64,000 nt of DNA from Exobasidium rhododendri (lineage: Eukaryota; Basidiomycota; Exobasidiomycetes; Exobasidiales; Exobasidiaceae): assembly GCA_026210745.1 (NCBI GenBank), contig CP110630.1, positions 1,426,001-1,490,000 on the forward strand, given 5' to 3'. A program made the position numbers and the translations under genes. Shown in pieces: positions 42,581-52,923 of this stretch; position 1 is the first letter of the stretch; every line of letters begins with the position of its first letter. Under the pieces are notes generated by a model. That model was not told the origin of the DNA and searched no databases. It saw nothing but the letters and a program-made list of their open reading frames with translations.

Positions 42581-43624
42581 CTACGAGGTGAAACTCACAT
42601 AGCCTTCAAAATCATATGCGATACCCTGTTTCTGAATCTTTTGCCTTCTAGCATCTTGTCTTTTCAGTAGCTTCCTTTGAATCCTCTCTTTCTCTTCGGC
42701 CGTCTTTGGCTCGTCGTGAAGCACCTTGAATCGTCTGACTTCTGGCACCTTTCTCCACTTCTTATCAGCTCCGATCCACATGCTAGGATGTACCTTTTCT
42801 TTTGGCAGAACTCTTACTTGCAGTAATCTTCCTTCAAGAAGATAATTGTTCATAGTCTCTTGGACAATCTGAGCCACCTCTTCGTCTTCGAATTCGACGA
42901 AGGCGTAATGTTTTGAGGCACCCGTGTTCTTATTTCTCGATAGTCTTAGTCGCGAGATGTCGCCAAATTGAGACAAGTATGCTCGCAGCGGACCTTCTGG
43001 CATGGACTTGGGTACTCTCCCAAAGTATAGAACCATTGGAGTAGAGGATCTGCCGCTTTCTTTCTTCTTCTTCTGTACAGTGTCCAGTCGACTCTTCACA
43101 ACAGCATCATCACGACTGCTTGGCAATTTTACCACTCCTGATCTGGTTATTTCTCCGACACTTTCATCTTCCTCGTCGGACGAATCGGCATCAGACACAT
43201 CGGAAAGACCGTGAAGTATTTCTCCATCTTCGTCTTCATCGTTGTCATCGTCACTATCATCATCCTCTGCTACAACGCCTTCCTTTTCCAACTTCTTCAC
43301 ACCCTTCGCAACGTCCTCATCCGCTACAGCTTCCACCGCTGTATCCGTGTCGTCCTCCGCGATAGCCACTTTCTTCTTTTGATTGGTGCTCGCTTCTTTT
43401 CCAGCATCTTTGGCCACCCTCTTCGATGCTTTGACGCCCTCTACTTTCTTCTCTTCACGAACTCTCTTCGTCCCTCTAGCAGGCTTTGCAGATGCTGTAG
43501 CAGCATCTGCGGTCTTCTTGACGTCCTCCTTTCCTTTTCCCTTGCCGACAGGTGTAGCCTTCGCAGAATGCATCTCTGTCTTCAGGATTGACTTTGGCTG
43601 GTCTGCCGATCGAAGGGTCGGCAT
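42581..43624 (-). CDS. NOP15: Ribosome biogenesis RRM protein Nop15 (NIFK-like)
   Basis: Nucleolar RNA-binding factor for pre-60S maturation. It encodes 347 aa from the ATG at 43622-43624. The first half is Lys/Glu/Asp-rich. One RRM runs from VLYFGRVPKSMPEGPLRAYL through SQFGDISRLRLSRNKNTGAS and KHYAFVEFEDEEVAQIV to VRVLPKEKVHPSMW. The frame ends EGYVSFTS at 42581, but EGY is followed directly by GTGAGT. Splicing to the AG at 42526-42527 would instead end the protein EGYT at 42520. Either end is possible. Confidence 0.92.
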   Translation of the reverse strand: MPTLRSADQPKSILKTEMHSAKATPVGKGKGKEDVKKTADAATASAKPARGTKRVREEKKVEGVKASKRVAKDAGKEASTNQKKKVAIAEDDTDTAVEAVADEDVAKGVKKLEKEGVVAEDDDSDDDNDEDEDGEILHGLSDVSDADSSDEEDESVGEITRSGVVKLPSSRDDAVVKSRLDTVQKKKKESGRSSTPMVLYFGRVPKSMPEGPLRAYLSQFGDISRLRLSRNKNTGASKHYAFVEFEDEEVAQIVQETMNNYLLEGRLLQVRVLPKEKVHPSMWIGADKKWRKVPEVRRFKVLHDEPKTAEEKERIQRKLLKRQDARRQKIQKQGIAYDFEGYVSFTS

Positions 43625-43853
43625 GGCGAGAAGTAGCGAGAGGAGCTTAAAGACCAAGTAAGGAGTTCTGAGGAGGCGCCTTTACACAGATTCCAGTCTC
43701 TCTCAAGAAATTTCAAATCTTCTCCCTCACGTGACACACTTCGAGTCAAGATCTTGAGTTGCTTAACCGGACGGAAGCTCTTCATTGTTTTTGATTTCTC
43801 GACCTGGAGACCACCTCTCCTGCATCTTTGACACCTCGACACAGACATCCAGT

Positions 43854-44980
43854 ATGCGGTACTATGAGAAGTCTCTACCTGACACCGATGAGGTCGTCAT
43901 GTGCCAAGTACGCCAGATTGCAGAGATGGGCGCCTATGTGAAATTATTGGAGTACGATAATGCTGAAGGAATGATCCTATTGAGTGAACTGAGTAGGAGA
44001 CGTATCCGTAGTATTCAAAAGCTGGTACGAGTGGGAAGGAACGAGGTCGTTGTCGTGTTGAGGGTAGACAAAGAGAAAGGTGAGTCGGACATGCGTCTAA
44101 TAGTCTAATGACTTCTTATTGACAGGAGTCACTTTGGCTTGAACAGGTTACATCGATCTATCCAAGAGGAGAGTTTCACCAGACGACATAATCAAGTGCG
44201 AAGAGAGATACAACAAATCAAAGGCGGTCCATTCCATCATGTCACACATAGCCGGAAAGCTAAACAAGCCAATAGAACAGCTGTACGAATCAATTGCGTG
44301 GCCTTTAGACAAAAAGTACGGGCATGCGTACGACGCATTCAAGGTCGCCGTTTCGTGAGTGAAGTGGGAGAATTCGCTGTAGCAAGGAGCTCGGTTGACA
44401 CGTTTGTCTTTGTCTTTCTCTTAATCTGACAGCGAGCCAGGCATGGTTTTCGACTCCATGACTATCGACGAGGATGTTTTCCGAGAATTGCAAGCCAACA
44501 TCACACGAAGATTGACACCGCAGCCTGTGAAGATCCGAGCCGATGTTGAAGTGACCTGCTTTTCGAGCGAAGGTATTGATGCCATCAAGACTGCCCTTAT
44601 GCAAGGAGAGAAGCTAGAAACGCAAGCGATCCCAATCAAAGTCAAACTCGTCGCGCCACCGCTCTACGTTTTGTTGACCACTTCGACGGACAAGCAAGGC
44701 GGAATAGACTTACTCGAAAAGGCGCTGTTAGAAATTGAAGCAAGCATAAAAGAGGCTGGTGGGGACATGAAGATCAAGATGAAGGTACGTAGCCGTCGTC
44801 ATAGGGGCATACTGAGAGAGCTCGGATCTTTGGTGTGCTAACGCCTTCTTCTAAATTACTCTCCAGCCCAAGACAGTGTCCGAAACAGAAGATCAAGAGT
44901 TGGAGCAACTCATGGCGAGGGTCGAAAAGGAGAACGCTGAAGTTGAAGGTGATGAGGACTCGGAAGAAGGAGAAGAGTAA
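43854..44980 (+). CDS. SUI2: Translation initiation factor eIF2 subunit alpha
   Basis: Alpha subunit of eIF2, which brings initiator Met-tRNA to the 40S subunit. Exons 43854-44079, 44147-44354, 44433-44784 and 44867-44980 encode 299 aa. The S1 domain starts [16 protein letters not shown]. The regulatory serine is in [16 protein letters not shown], so control by Gcn2-type kinases is expected. [26 protein letters not shown]-type helices and an acidic C-terminal tail complete the family pattern. Divergent from NOP15, with CACGTG at 43728-43733. Confidence 0.97.
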
Positions 44981-45470
44981 ACATTGTGATCCTATTTGTA
45001 CAGCGATGCGCTCCTTCTCTTGATCATACCATAAAAGCACGCTTCAGTGCAATTTTCTCATGCCGTTGTGCGCTCTTGGGACTTCACGCCTGGACCGTGG
45101 AATCGATCACTTCAACACTTTCTCTACTTTTGCCATACTAGCGATTGATACAAACAGACGTATATTCTTCGAATGTGTGATGTATAGATAGGGTTAGACC
45201 AACTATACGCTCTAGCCACGTGGACTCGGGCAATTCGCGTCGCGCTCGATGCGTCCGCATTAGGCTTCTTTTCAACTTAGAGTACGAAAGGGACGGAAGT
45301 CTGAATAGACGTGGCGTACTATCAAGGGGACTGTCCCGTCTTATTTCGTCGCCAGTGTAAGTGCTTATTGAACACCTGCCTTTGTTTGTTTGTGCACAGT
45401 CTCAACACCATCACTCATCTCGACTATCTCGACACAATCTCCTCTTCTTTGGTAGCTTACCTCCCATCTG
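44981..45470. promoter_or_regulatory. Upstream region of the HMG-box gene
   Basis: 490 bp after the eIF2-alpha stop. CACGTG lies at 45217-45222. No coding exon recognised. Confidence 0.3.
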
Positions 45471-46617
45471 ATGTTAGCGACTACTTTCCTGCAAGTCGCT
45501 CTGCGTCGTGCATCGCCCGCTGCGGTGAGAAACGGCGGGCTCACACGATGTGTTCCATTTGCGTATCAGCCAGTGAAAGGCTATGCAACTGCTGCATCTA
45601 CGCTCAAGTCAACCGGCGCTGCGATCAAGAAAGCCCCTAGTGCAGCCGCTCCGAAAAAGGCAGCAACGAAGGCAGCCGCAGTGAAAAAGCCAGTGAAGAA
45701 GGCGGTGAAGGAGGTGGTTAAGAAGGTAAAGAGTGTGTTCAAGCCAAAAAGCAAGCCGTGGGAAGCTCGAGGTGCGGATGGAAAGCTCCGTAAGTACGAT
45801 AGGGAGGAGTGAAAATTTACTCTTCAACACTCCGCTGATGCCCCTGGTGATCGTATACTCTCAAAATAGTTCCTTTGCCCTCCGCTACCAAGCCAAAGCG
45901 ACCCACGCCGTTCGGTCTGTATGTGAGAGCCAAGACAGCCGAAGCACGAGACAATCCTGCCTACCTCACCACGAACAAACTTGGGGAAGACAAATTTGAT
46001 GCTAAAAAGCTCGTGAAGGCAGTCTCGACAGAATGGACGGGATCAGACGACTCTTTCAAGGAGGTAGGTAAACAGAATGAGAAGAGAATTGTGGGGAGAA
46101 TGTCTGATATTGATATGTGTTCTTTTCAATTCATTGCTCGTCAGCCTTACAATGCCCAGGCAAGAGAGGCATCAGTCAAATACGAAGCCGCCTTGGACAC
46201 CTGGAGAAAATCCCTGACTACGGAAGATATTAAAAGGCAGAACGCCTACTTGCTCAATAAAAAGAAAAAGACTGGAAAGGCCGGTGCCGCTAAATTACGT
46301 GATCCTGACTTTCCCAGAGGTTACAGCACTCCCTTCTTTGTGTTCTTGAAGGATTTCAGGACTAGGACAGGTCCAAAATCTAGCAGTATCGAGCAAGCAA
46401 AGGCTGCTGGAGCGGAGTGGAAAAGCTTGTCAAAAGCTGAGAAGGAAGTGAGTTTGTCCCTTTGAAGTGATAGAATAAAGAAGAGCGAGTGTACGTGCGG
46501 GTCTGATGTAATCTTGTCTCTTTGCTTCTCTCGTGATAGCCCTTTGAAGCCGAGTCCGTCATTTCACGACAACGCTACCAGGATGAACTGGCAGCATACA
46601 AGGAAGCCAAGGCCTAG
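45471..46617 (+). CDS. Mitochondrial HMG-box DNA-binding protein
   Basis: Likely mtDNA-packaging protein of the Abf2/TFAM type. Exons 45471-45789, 45870-46063, 46145-46447 and 46540-46617 encode 297 aa. The N-terminus (ATTFLQVALRRASPAAVRN... PVKGYATAAS) is a presequence. A Lys/Ala/Pro-rich, histone-H1-like stretch follows (about residues 48-95). Two HMG-like boxes are suggested: RPTPFGLYVRAK with PYNAQAREASVKYEAALDTW, and GYSTPFFVFLKDFR with WKSLSKAEKEPFEAES. Orthology to Abf2 is inferred from architecture. Confidence 0.8.
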
Positions 46618-47589
46618 TCCGATGAATGCATAACCGCTGCACTGATTCCATGTAGTATACGAAGCTCCTATCTAGTCTCGCTTGTTAACACTTTTCTTTT
46701 GCGTGGTAGCAAGTAAAATAGCATATCCTCCCCTTTTCTTTCCGGCACACACGAGGAACGGCGGTCTTTGACAGGAGAAAAGAAAAGTTGCGACATTGCT
46801 AAGGTTATCGAGGCTGTCTCTGTTGTGTCTCTGCGGCGGGTAGGTGACAGACGACAGACGACCGAATGTGAATGGAGAACAGGAAGTGTTGCTTTACTTC
46901 GGCAATGTGCAAATCTGTTATCCATTAATAAAGCACAGCGAGATAAGTTACATAGAGAGAGGAGAGCAGTGTAATGAGAACTTGAATCTGCGTTGACAGT
47001 GATAGGACAGATCACAGTCAGTCGTTGAACAAACGCTAGAGCATGACAAGCCACCAGCTTCCTCCGCGAACAACCCTCCAATGTTGCCAACTTCGACGTG
47101 TATGAATCAGAACGAGTAGGCAATACGTATCGTTATCCGCAGCTCTCCCTAAAGAGAATCAGATCAGGTCTGTGATGTGTGATAAAAGTTTCATCCTATA
47201 CAGTCTTTTCCCCCTCTCCTTCCTCCTCTCCCCTCACAAGAACTCTTCATTCTTTATGATCCCGACCTCGAGGCGCTTACTGCGGGACTAGAAGTACTCA
47301 CCTGCGTTGCACTGGGATGGCGGAAGAAGGAAAAGCTCTGGGCATAGGAAAATTTCCTTCTCAATCTTGGCCCTCTGCTCGCATTTTGATCTCTAGCGAA
47401 GAAGCCACGCGGTGTTAATGAGGGGTCTGACATGCGCGCACAGACGTACGATTGTCCAAGTAGAAAGGGGTCTTCCTACTGACCAACTTCACCGACACTA
47501 CTTCGGGAGTTCAGACTGACTGGGCATCCTTCGTGGACACATCTCCCTATACAGACGCCCACGAATCGTCTTGTGCATACTCTTGCATC
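46618..47589. other. 970-bp gap before the GLTP gene
   Basis: No confident gene. On the minus strand, an ATG at 47433 opens 44 codons (MSDPSLTPRGFFAR...) that end exactly at a CAG|GTGAGT donor (47302/47301). The nearest good acceptor downstream gives only about 13 more codons before a stop. A second open frame (47123-46668) has no ATG. Both are unproven and could be part of one small spliced gene or chance. Confidence 0.3.
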
Positions 47590-48566
47590 ATGGCGACCTA
47601 CTTTGAGACAGTCCGAAAGGTAAGATTGCTGCAGCCAATCGAATGTGCTCGAAACTTAATGTCACCTGCCCTTTGACACGACAGTCGTACGCCGACGTGG
47701 CGACGGAGCCAGGTGTCGACACATCACAATTCATCGAAGCTACAGAAGGTGTGATCAAGCTGTTCGATCTCCTAGGAAGTTCGGCATTCCTCATCGTACA
47801 GAATGATATGAAGGGCAATGTCAAGGTGGGAAATTTACTTCTTCCTGGCTATATCATTGTATGAAGAAGACCTATCAGAGCTGACCGTTGATCTTTGCTA
47901 CATACATCCTATTTGCTACGATAGAAAATCCAAGATCGCCTTTTGTCTAATCCCACCCAGAATGCCACATTGCAAGAGCTCGTCAAGAATGAAGGAGCAC
48001 CTGGGGAGAAGAAGAGGATTGCTACAGAGGGATTGATGTGGCTCATAAGGTTGTGAACAGAGAGGAGCTGAGAAGACTACTTGTTGCGTCAAGGCTGACT
48101 GCAAGATTCTTTCCCATTTGAAATAGAGGCTTGGACTTCACTGCTCAAGCATTGAGGAGGTCTGTCTCTGATGAGAAGGAGGAGCTGAGTGTCAGCTTCA
48201 CAAAGGCGTACGACAATTCCTTGCGCCAGTACCACAATTTTGTCGTCAAGGGTGCTTTTAGCGTAAGTATGAGACCGGAGGCTCTAGAGCCAGGAATTTT
48301 CTCTTACCTTTATTTTTTTGCTTTAAGCTGGCCATGAAAGCTTGTCCATACCGAAAGGACTTTTACGAGAAGCTAGGATCACCCCCCGAAAAGGTCCAGA
48401 CTGAACTACACAAGTGGCTGGATGCGCTAGAGAAGATTGTCAAGACGATGCAGGAGTTCTACACGTAAGTGGGAGTGTATGAGGCAGATCTTCTCTCCGC
48501 TGCTGAAACCGATTGCACACTGCTGTTCGAATTCGCAGGCAAGGGAATTATGGAAAGGGTCTGTAG
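47590..48566 (+). CDS. Glycolipid transfer protein (GLTP)
   Basis: All-alpha cytosolic protein that moves glycosphingolipids between membranes. Six exons (47590-47619, 47685-47825, 47925-48049, 48127-48262, 48328-48464, 48539-48566) encode 198 aa. TSQFIEATEGVIKLFDLLGS is the first helix with lipid-headgroup residues, followed by DMKGNVKKIQ. TEGLMWLIRGLDFTAQAL carries the conserved Trp, formed across an intron. LRQYHNFVVKGAFSLAMKAC and RKDFYEKLG close the fold. Two donors are unusual (GTGGGA and GTTGTG). Confidence 0.93.
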
Positions 48567-48908
48567 GTGCAAGTCGTCGTCTGCCATAGAGCTACCGCAG
48601 ATCTCTCTTTCTATAAGGGGGCTCCCTTTTCTCTTGTTGTTCATTGCCCATCATGCGCTCTAATTCAATCACATTCACGCACTTCCTACCATTGCAATGC
48701 AATGCTGATACTGCATAAGTGTCGTGTTCGTCGTGCAGTATTTATGAGGATTATGATCGTGGAGATATACTTCTCGGACGAGAAATTTTCCTCTATTTTT
48801 ATCATTTTTGGAGTTTTGGTTGAGAAGTTTTGATTTAAGACAGCTTCTGTCTCTTTTTCTTGCCTCCCACTTGGCTGCCACTCTGGGAAGCACAGGGCTG
48901 CATCAAAG
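48567..48908. other. Gap GLTP-DBP6
   Basis: 342 bp, AT-rich near 48780-48840. I see nothing that supports a gene. Confidence 0.3.
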
Positions 48909-51410
48909 ATGTTCTCAGTACATCGATTCGACGGGTCGAGCAGTGCCTCCAACAGGGACACGGGCTCGCCCAATAATGGCAAGTTGGATCGAATAGCTTT
49001 GATCAATCAGCGCAAGGCGGCACAGCAGCAGCATGTACCACTAAATTCACAAGAGGCACATGCTAGCACAAGCCAGATCGTACCATCTGCACAACCGGCC
49101 ACTCCTCTCATTCCTTCCGCACTATCCTCATCCTCACCGAGTACAGTAGCTGCTGCAAAGCCTGCTTCCACAATTCACCCTTCTCGTCTGGCGATTTCCC
49201 ACGTACTGCGACAGGCCGATAAGAAGGCGAAGAGCTCGTTGAACGGAGTCGCAAAGGAAAGAACCAAAGCAAAACAGAGATACCTCAAGACAAAGAAAGA
49301 TAGGAGGAAGAAAAGAAAAGCTTCTGAGGCAAACAAAGGACAGAAAGGAGGTTTTGTGCAATCTGAAAATGCAATGGCGTTCACAACATCACACGTCGAC
49401 GATGCGGAGGACGTAGATGATACCGAGGAAGACGAGAGCGATTCAGACGAGCAGATTCAAGATCAGCACATAGAGATTGTGCATTCACCACAGAGGATAG
49501 ATTCTTTCGAGGACGCATCGAGCTCCTCGTCTTCTGCTTCGACGTCAGGGCAGGATCCTTCAGGCGAAGAAGAGGAAGGGGGCAATGATGGCGCGGCCGA
49601 AGACGTCGCAATGCGTGCGTTAGAAGACAAAAGTACTGCAGAGGGTAGTGGAGCTCAGACTGAAGAAGGAAACCTCGGCTTGTCCCGATTTCCTGCACCG
49701 AGACGAACTCTGCAAGCTTCTCGAAGAGACCTAGCAGCGCAAGGCTTACCGAGCGGTCTTGCCAATCCTCAAAGAATCGACCCCACCTTGACAAAGTCGG
49801 TCAGGAAAGATGACCACACCGACTTGGATCAGATCAGCCCTGCCATGAAAGAACGACTTGTCAAGCTCGGGATCACCCAATGGTTTGCTGTTCAGACGGC
49901 CGTCATTCCTACCTTGCTATCACATCCCCTTTCAAGATCACTATACCCGAACCCACCTCTGCCGGACTTGTGTGTTTCTGCTCCAACAGGGAGTGGCAAG
50001 ACACTATCTTTTGCTGTACCTATTGTAGAGGTCCTCAGTGAAAGGCTCATCAGAAGATTACGAGCCCTTATCATCCTTCCTACTCGCGATTTGGTAAACC
50101 AGGTGAAAGAGACGATGATGCAGGTGTCCAAAGGCACTCCACTCTCTATAGCTGCGATCACCGGTCAACAGAGCATCTCGCAGGAACAGGACATGCTCAT
50201 GGGCGAAGAGTCTACGCAAAAGAAAAGGAGTGTGCCAGGTTTGTTTGTCAATGAGGCGAAAGCCGAGGAAGCAACAAGAGAAAGCCACAAGCAAAGCAAG
50301 GTCGACATCCTTATAGCTACACCTGGACGACTCATAGACCACCTTGAGCTAACACCTGGCTTTACTCTACAGCATTTGAGGTTTCTTGTGATCGATGAAG
50401 CAGATCGCTTGTTAGGCCAAAGCTTTCAAGAGTGGCTACCGCGAGTTCTTGAGGGCTTAGATCCGGGTCAAGAGCCGACGATGGAGAGCGCCTCATCGCT
50501 GGAGCACTCAAGGGATGCAAGTGGCGATTCTGCTCCCGCTCGGCTCATGGAGAGTCGACTTCGTGCGGACGACTCGCTGGTATTGATGCAAGATAAGGAG
50601 GAGTGTGGCGTGCAGAAGTTGCTGTTTTCTGCCACTCTAACCCGAGATCCAGCAAAGATCCTGGCATTGAAGCTTCGGAATGCGGCGTTTGTCAGTGTTG
50701 AAGAGGAGGAGGAGGAGGTAGGAGAGAAAGCAGACAATGAAGACGGAGCGCAATGGGAAGGAAGGCAAACGAACTTCATCGATCGGCAAGTGAACTTTAC
50801 CCTTCCTGCCAGTCTCCGAGAGCACATGATGGTGATGAAAGGGGAGGAGAAACCTCTGCACCTGCTGCACCTCTTATTCACCCATGAGCCCAGACTACGC
50901 CAAGCCCTCTGCTTTACGAAATCAATCGAGAACGCTGCCAGATTAGTCAAGTTAATCAACTTCTTTCAACAAGTCGAGGGATCATCCCTGCCAAGGGAAG
51001 ATCGGATCGTCGTCAAAGAGTACTCTAGTGACTTGACCATTCACCAAAGACGACAGTTGCTATCATCTTTCAAGGAGAACAAGATTGATCTACTCGTCTG
51101 CTCTGATGTCATCGCAAGAGGAATCGACTTGCCCGATGTGCAACATGTCATATCGTACGATGTACCTATTGATATGGCCAAGTATGTTCATAGAGTCGGC
51201 AGGACAGCTCGTGCAAATCGGCAAGGTGATGCGTGGACGTTGGTAGAAGAACAGGAAGCCAGGCATTTCAAGAGGATGATCAGACGTGGTGGCCGGAAGG
51301 GCAAGATTGTTAAAGCGAAAGCAAAGCAAGACGACCTCGAAGCGCTCCAGAAAGACTACTCAGAGGCTCTCACTCGACTAGAAGGTGAATACGTCCGGAA
51401 GATTGAATGA
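48909..51410 (+). CDS. DBP6: DEAD-box RNA helicase Dbp6 (DDX51)
   Basis: Nucleolar ATP-dependent helicase for early 60S assembly. A single exon encodes 833 aa. The N-terminal 290 residues are Ser/Glu/Lys-rich. The core has a Q-like motif ITQWFAVQTAVIP, Walker A APTGSGKT (about 358-365), ILPTRDL (Ia), IATPGRL (Ib), VIDEADRL (II, about 495), FSATL (III), SDVIARGIDLPDVQHVI (V) and HRVGRTARANR (VI). An acidic insert lies after motif III. Order and spacing fit Dbp6/DDX51 better than Dbp7 or Drs1. Confidence 0.94.
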   Translation: MFSVHRFDGSSSASNRDTGSPNNGKLDRIALINQRKAAQQQHVPLNSQEAHASTSQIVPSAQPATPLIPSALSSSSPSTVAAAKPASTIHPSRLAISHVLRQADKKAKSSLNGVAKERTKAKQRYLKTKKDRRKKRKASEANKGQKGGFVQSENAMAFTTSHVDDAEDVDDTEEDESDSDEQIQDQHIEIVHSPQRIDSFEDASSSSSSASTSGQDPSGEEEEGGNDGAAEDVAMRALEDKSTAEGSGAQTEEGNLGLSRFPAPRRTLQASRRDLAAQGLPSGLANPQRIDPTLTKSVRKDDHTDLDQISPAMKERLVKLGITQWFAVQTAVIPTLLSHPLSRSLYPNPPLPDLCVSAPTGSGKTLSFAVPIVEVLSERLIRRLRALIILPTRDLVNQVKETMMQVSKGTPLSIAAITGQQSISQEQDMLMGEESTQKKRSVPGLFVNEAKAEEATRESHKQSKVDILIATPGRLIDHLELTPGFTLQHLRFLVIDEADRLLGQSFQEWLPRVLEGLDPGQEPTMESASSLEHSRDASGDSAPARLMESRLRADDSLVLMQDKEECGVQKLLFSATLTRDPAKILALKLRNAAFVSVEEEEEEVGEKADNEDGAQWEGRQTNFIDRQVNFTLPASLREHMMVMKGEEKPLHLLHLLFTHEPRLRQALCFTKSIENAARLVKLINFFQQVEGSSLPREDRIVVKEYSSDLTIHQRRQLLSSFKENKIDLLVCSDVIARGIDLPDVQHVISYDVPIDMAKYVHRVGRTARANRQGDAWTLVEEQEARHFKRMIRRGGRKGKIVKAKAKQDDLEALQKDYSEALTRLEGEYVRKIE

Positions 51411-51418
51411 TGACGACA

Positions 51419-51446
51419 CACACACACACACACATACACACAAAAA
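51419..51446. repeat. (CA)n microsatellite
   Basis: A run of CA dinucleotides with one T interruption lies directly after the DBP6 stop codon, between two convergent genes. Confidence 0.85.
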
Positions 51447-51541
51447 CACGTTGCATATGTAATTTTATTGCCACGAGCATTCCGCCCGCTCTCCCCTTGT
51501 AAAGATGATCAGCAACTTCATATTGCGTACGATAAATTACT

Positions 51542-52887
51542 CTACGATGTCTTGCTGCTATCCAGCGTGTTGACAATCTTAGTAGCTTGACCTGCTGCTT
51601 CTAGATACCGTTCTCTGCCGCTTGTCCACGCCTGCAGCAATTTGACAAGCAACCAGACGTGTGAAAGCAGGAGGACAAGAGATGCAATCCATACTGTAAG
51701 AAAGGTATCCATCGCTTTGAATTCAAGTAGGTATGCCTGAGACAGCCAAGCAGCCTGTGCAAGTATCCAGACGCCTACCAATCGCATCACGTCTTTGTGT
51801 CCCCCGGCAAAATGCAACGTCGGGGCGATGATGGGAAGGAACCAAAGAATCCACATGTAGTACTGACTTGTGCATACTTTGTTGAACGTGACAAAAGCTA
51901 TTGTTTGGAAGGTGATGGCCGCAACTAAGTCTTGGCCCCCCATCGCGAACCCAATGTATGCAGTCAGAGCTAGCTGAGGTATAAAGGCGACTAGCGACTG
52001 GATGGTAATGACCGAGGCAACGATGCTTGGCCAGGACTCCAGCACCTCAGAGGAGAGAGGAGAACTTGTGAGATAGGAAGAAAGGAATAGCGGACTGAAG
52101 TTGTGGCGGTGATCAGACCTGGACAGGTGATAGAGGAACGTCTCTTGGAGATAAGGAGGACCCCAGATGGTGTAGACGATAAGGGACATGCCCACCAGAG
52201 AGTAGATGGCGATTCCACCAAATCGTATCACTCCTCGCAACGATTCAGATTGAACGAGATGAGGAACCAGAGCCGCAGCGTATATGATCGGGTACAATTT
52301 CCAATGAACGGAGAGCGCAAAAAGAAATGGTGCGAAGAGGGCGGCGTTATCCCAATTGGAGATGCTCCCCTCTATCGCTACTGCGGCAGCAACATTCCCA
52401 TCCTCTCTGACCTGGTGGCTTGCAGGGATCGTCGTCTTCTCTGGATAGCTCCGAAGTGTAGCATCCAGAAAGCCAAGGACAAACATGCCAAGGAGACTTT
52501 CACTTGACCCTCTCGTGCTGATCTGAGCTGTGAATGGATTGAGAAGCCAAAGAAGGCCGGCCAGCCAGGTGGTGCTTTGGGATGCACCTCTCCTTCTGAT
52601 GGCAGTGATGTCCCAAATCAGAAGAGCGACTATCATGTCGGCCAGGACGAAGAGAATCTTGCCGAATAAAGCAGGGCTTGACTGTAGACTAAGTAATTCC
52701 CCTGGCACGAGCAGAAGCGCCAGCAAAGGGGTGTAGCGGTAGGTGTCACGCTTGTATGGATTGCCTAGCCCTGCGAAGAAGCGAAAGATTGGCCGCAGAA
52801 GCTCGAAGGACTTTGAAGTGAGCCAAGTCTGCCACATTTCGAAGCCTGCTTTGGAGGCATCTACGACAGGCACTGATGTCGCCTCTG

Positions 52888-52923
<36 letters not shown>

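Noticed and set aside
46668-47123. Minus-strand open frame of about 150 codons
   Set aside because: Its head codon is TTG, and the encoded sequence has no family feature.
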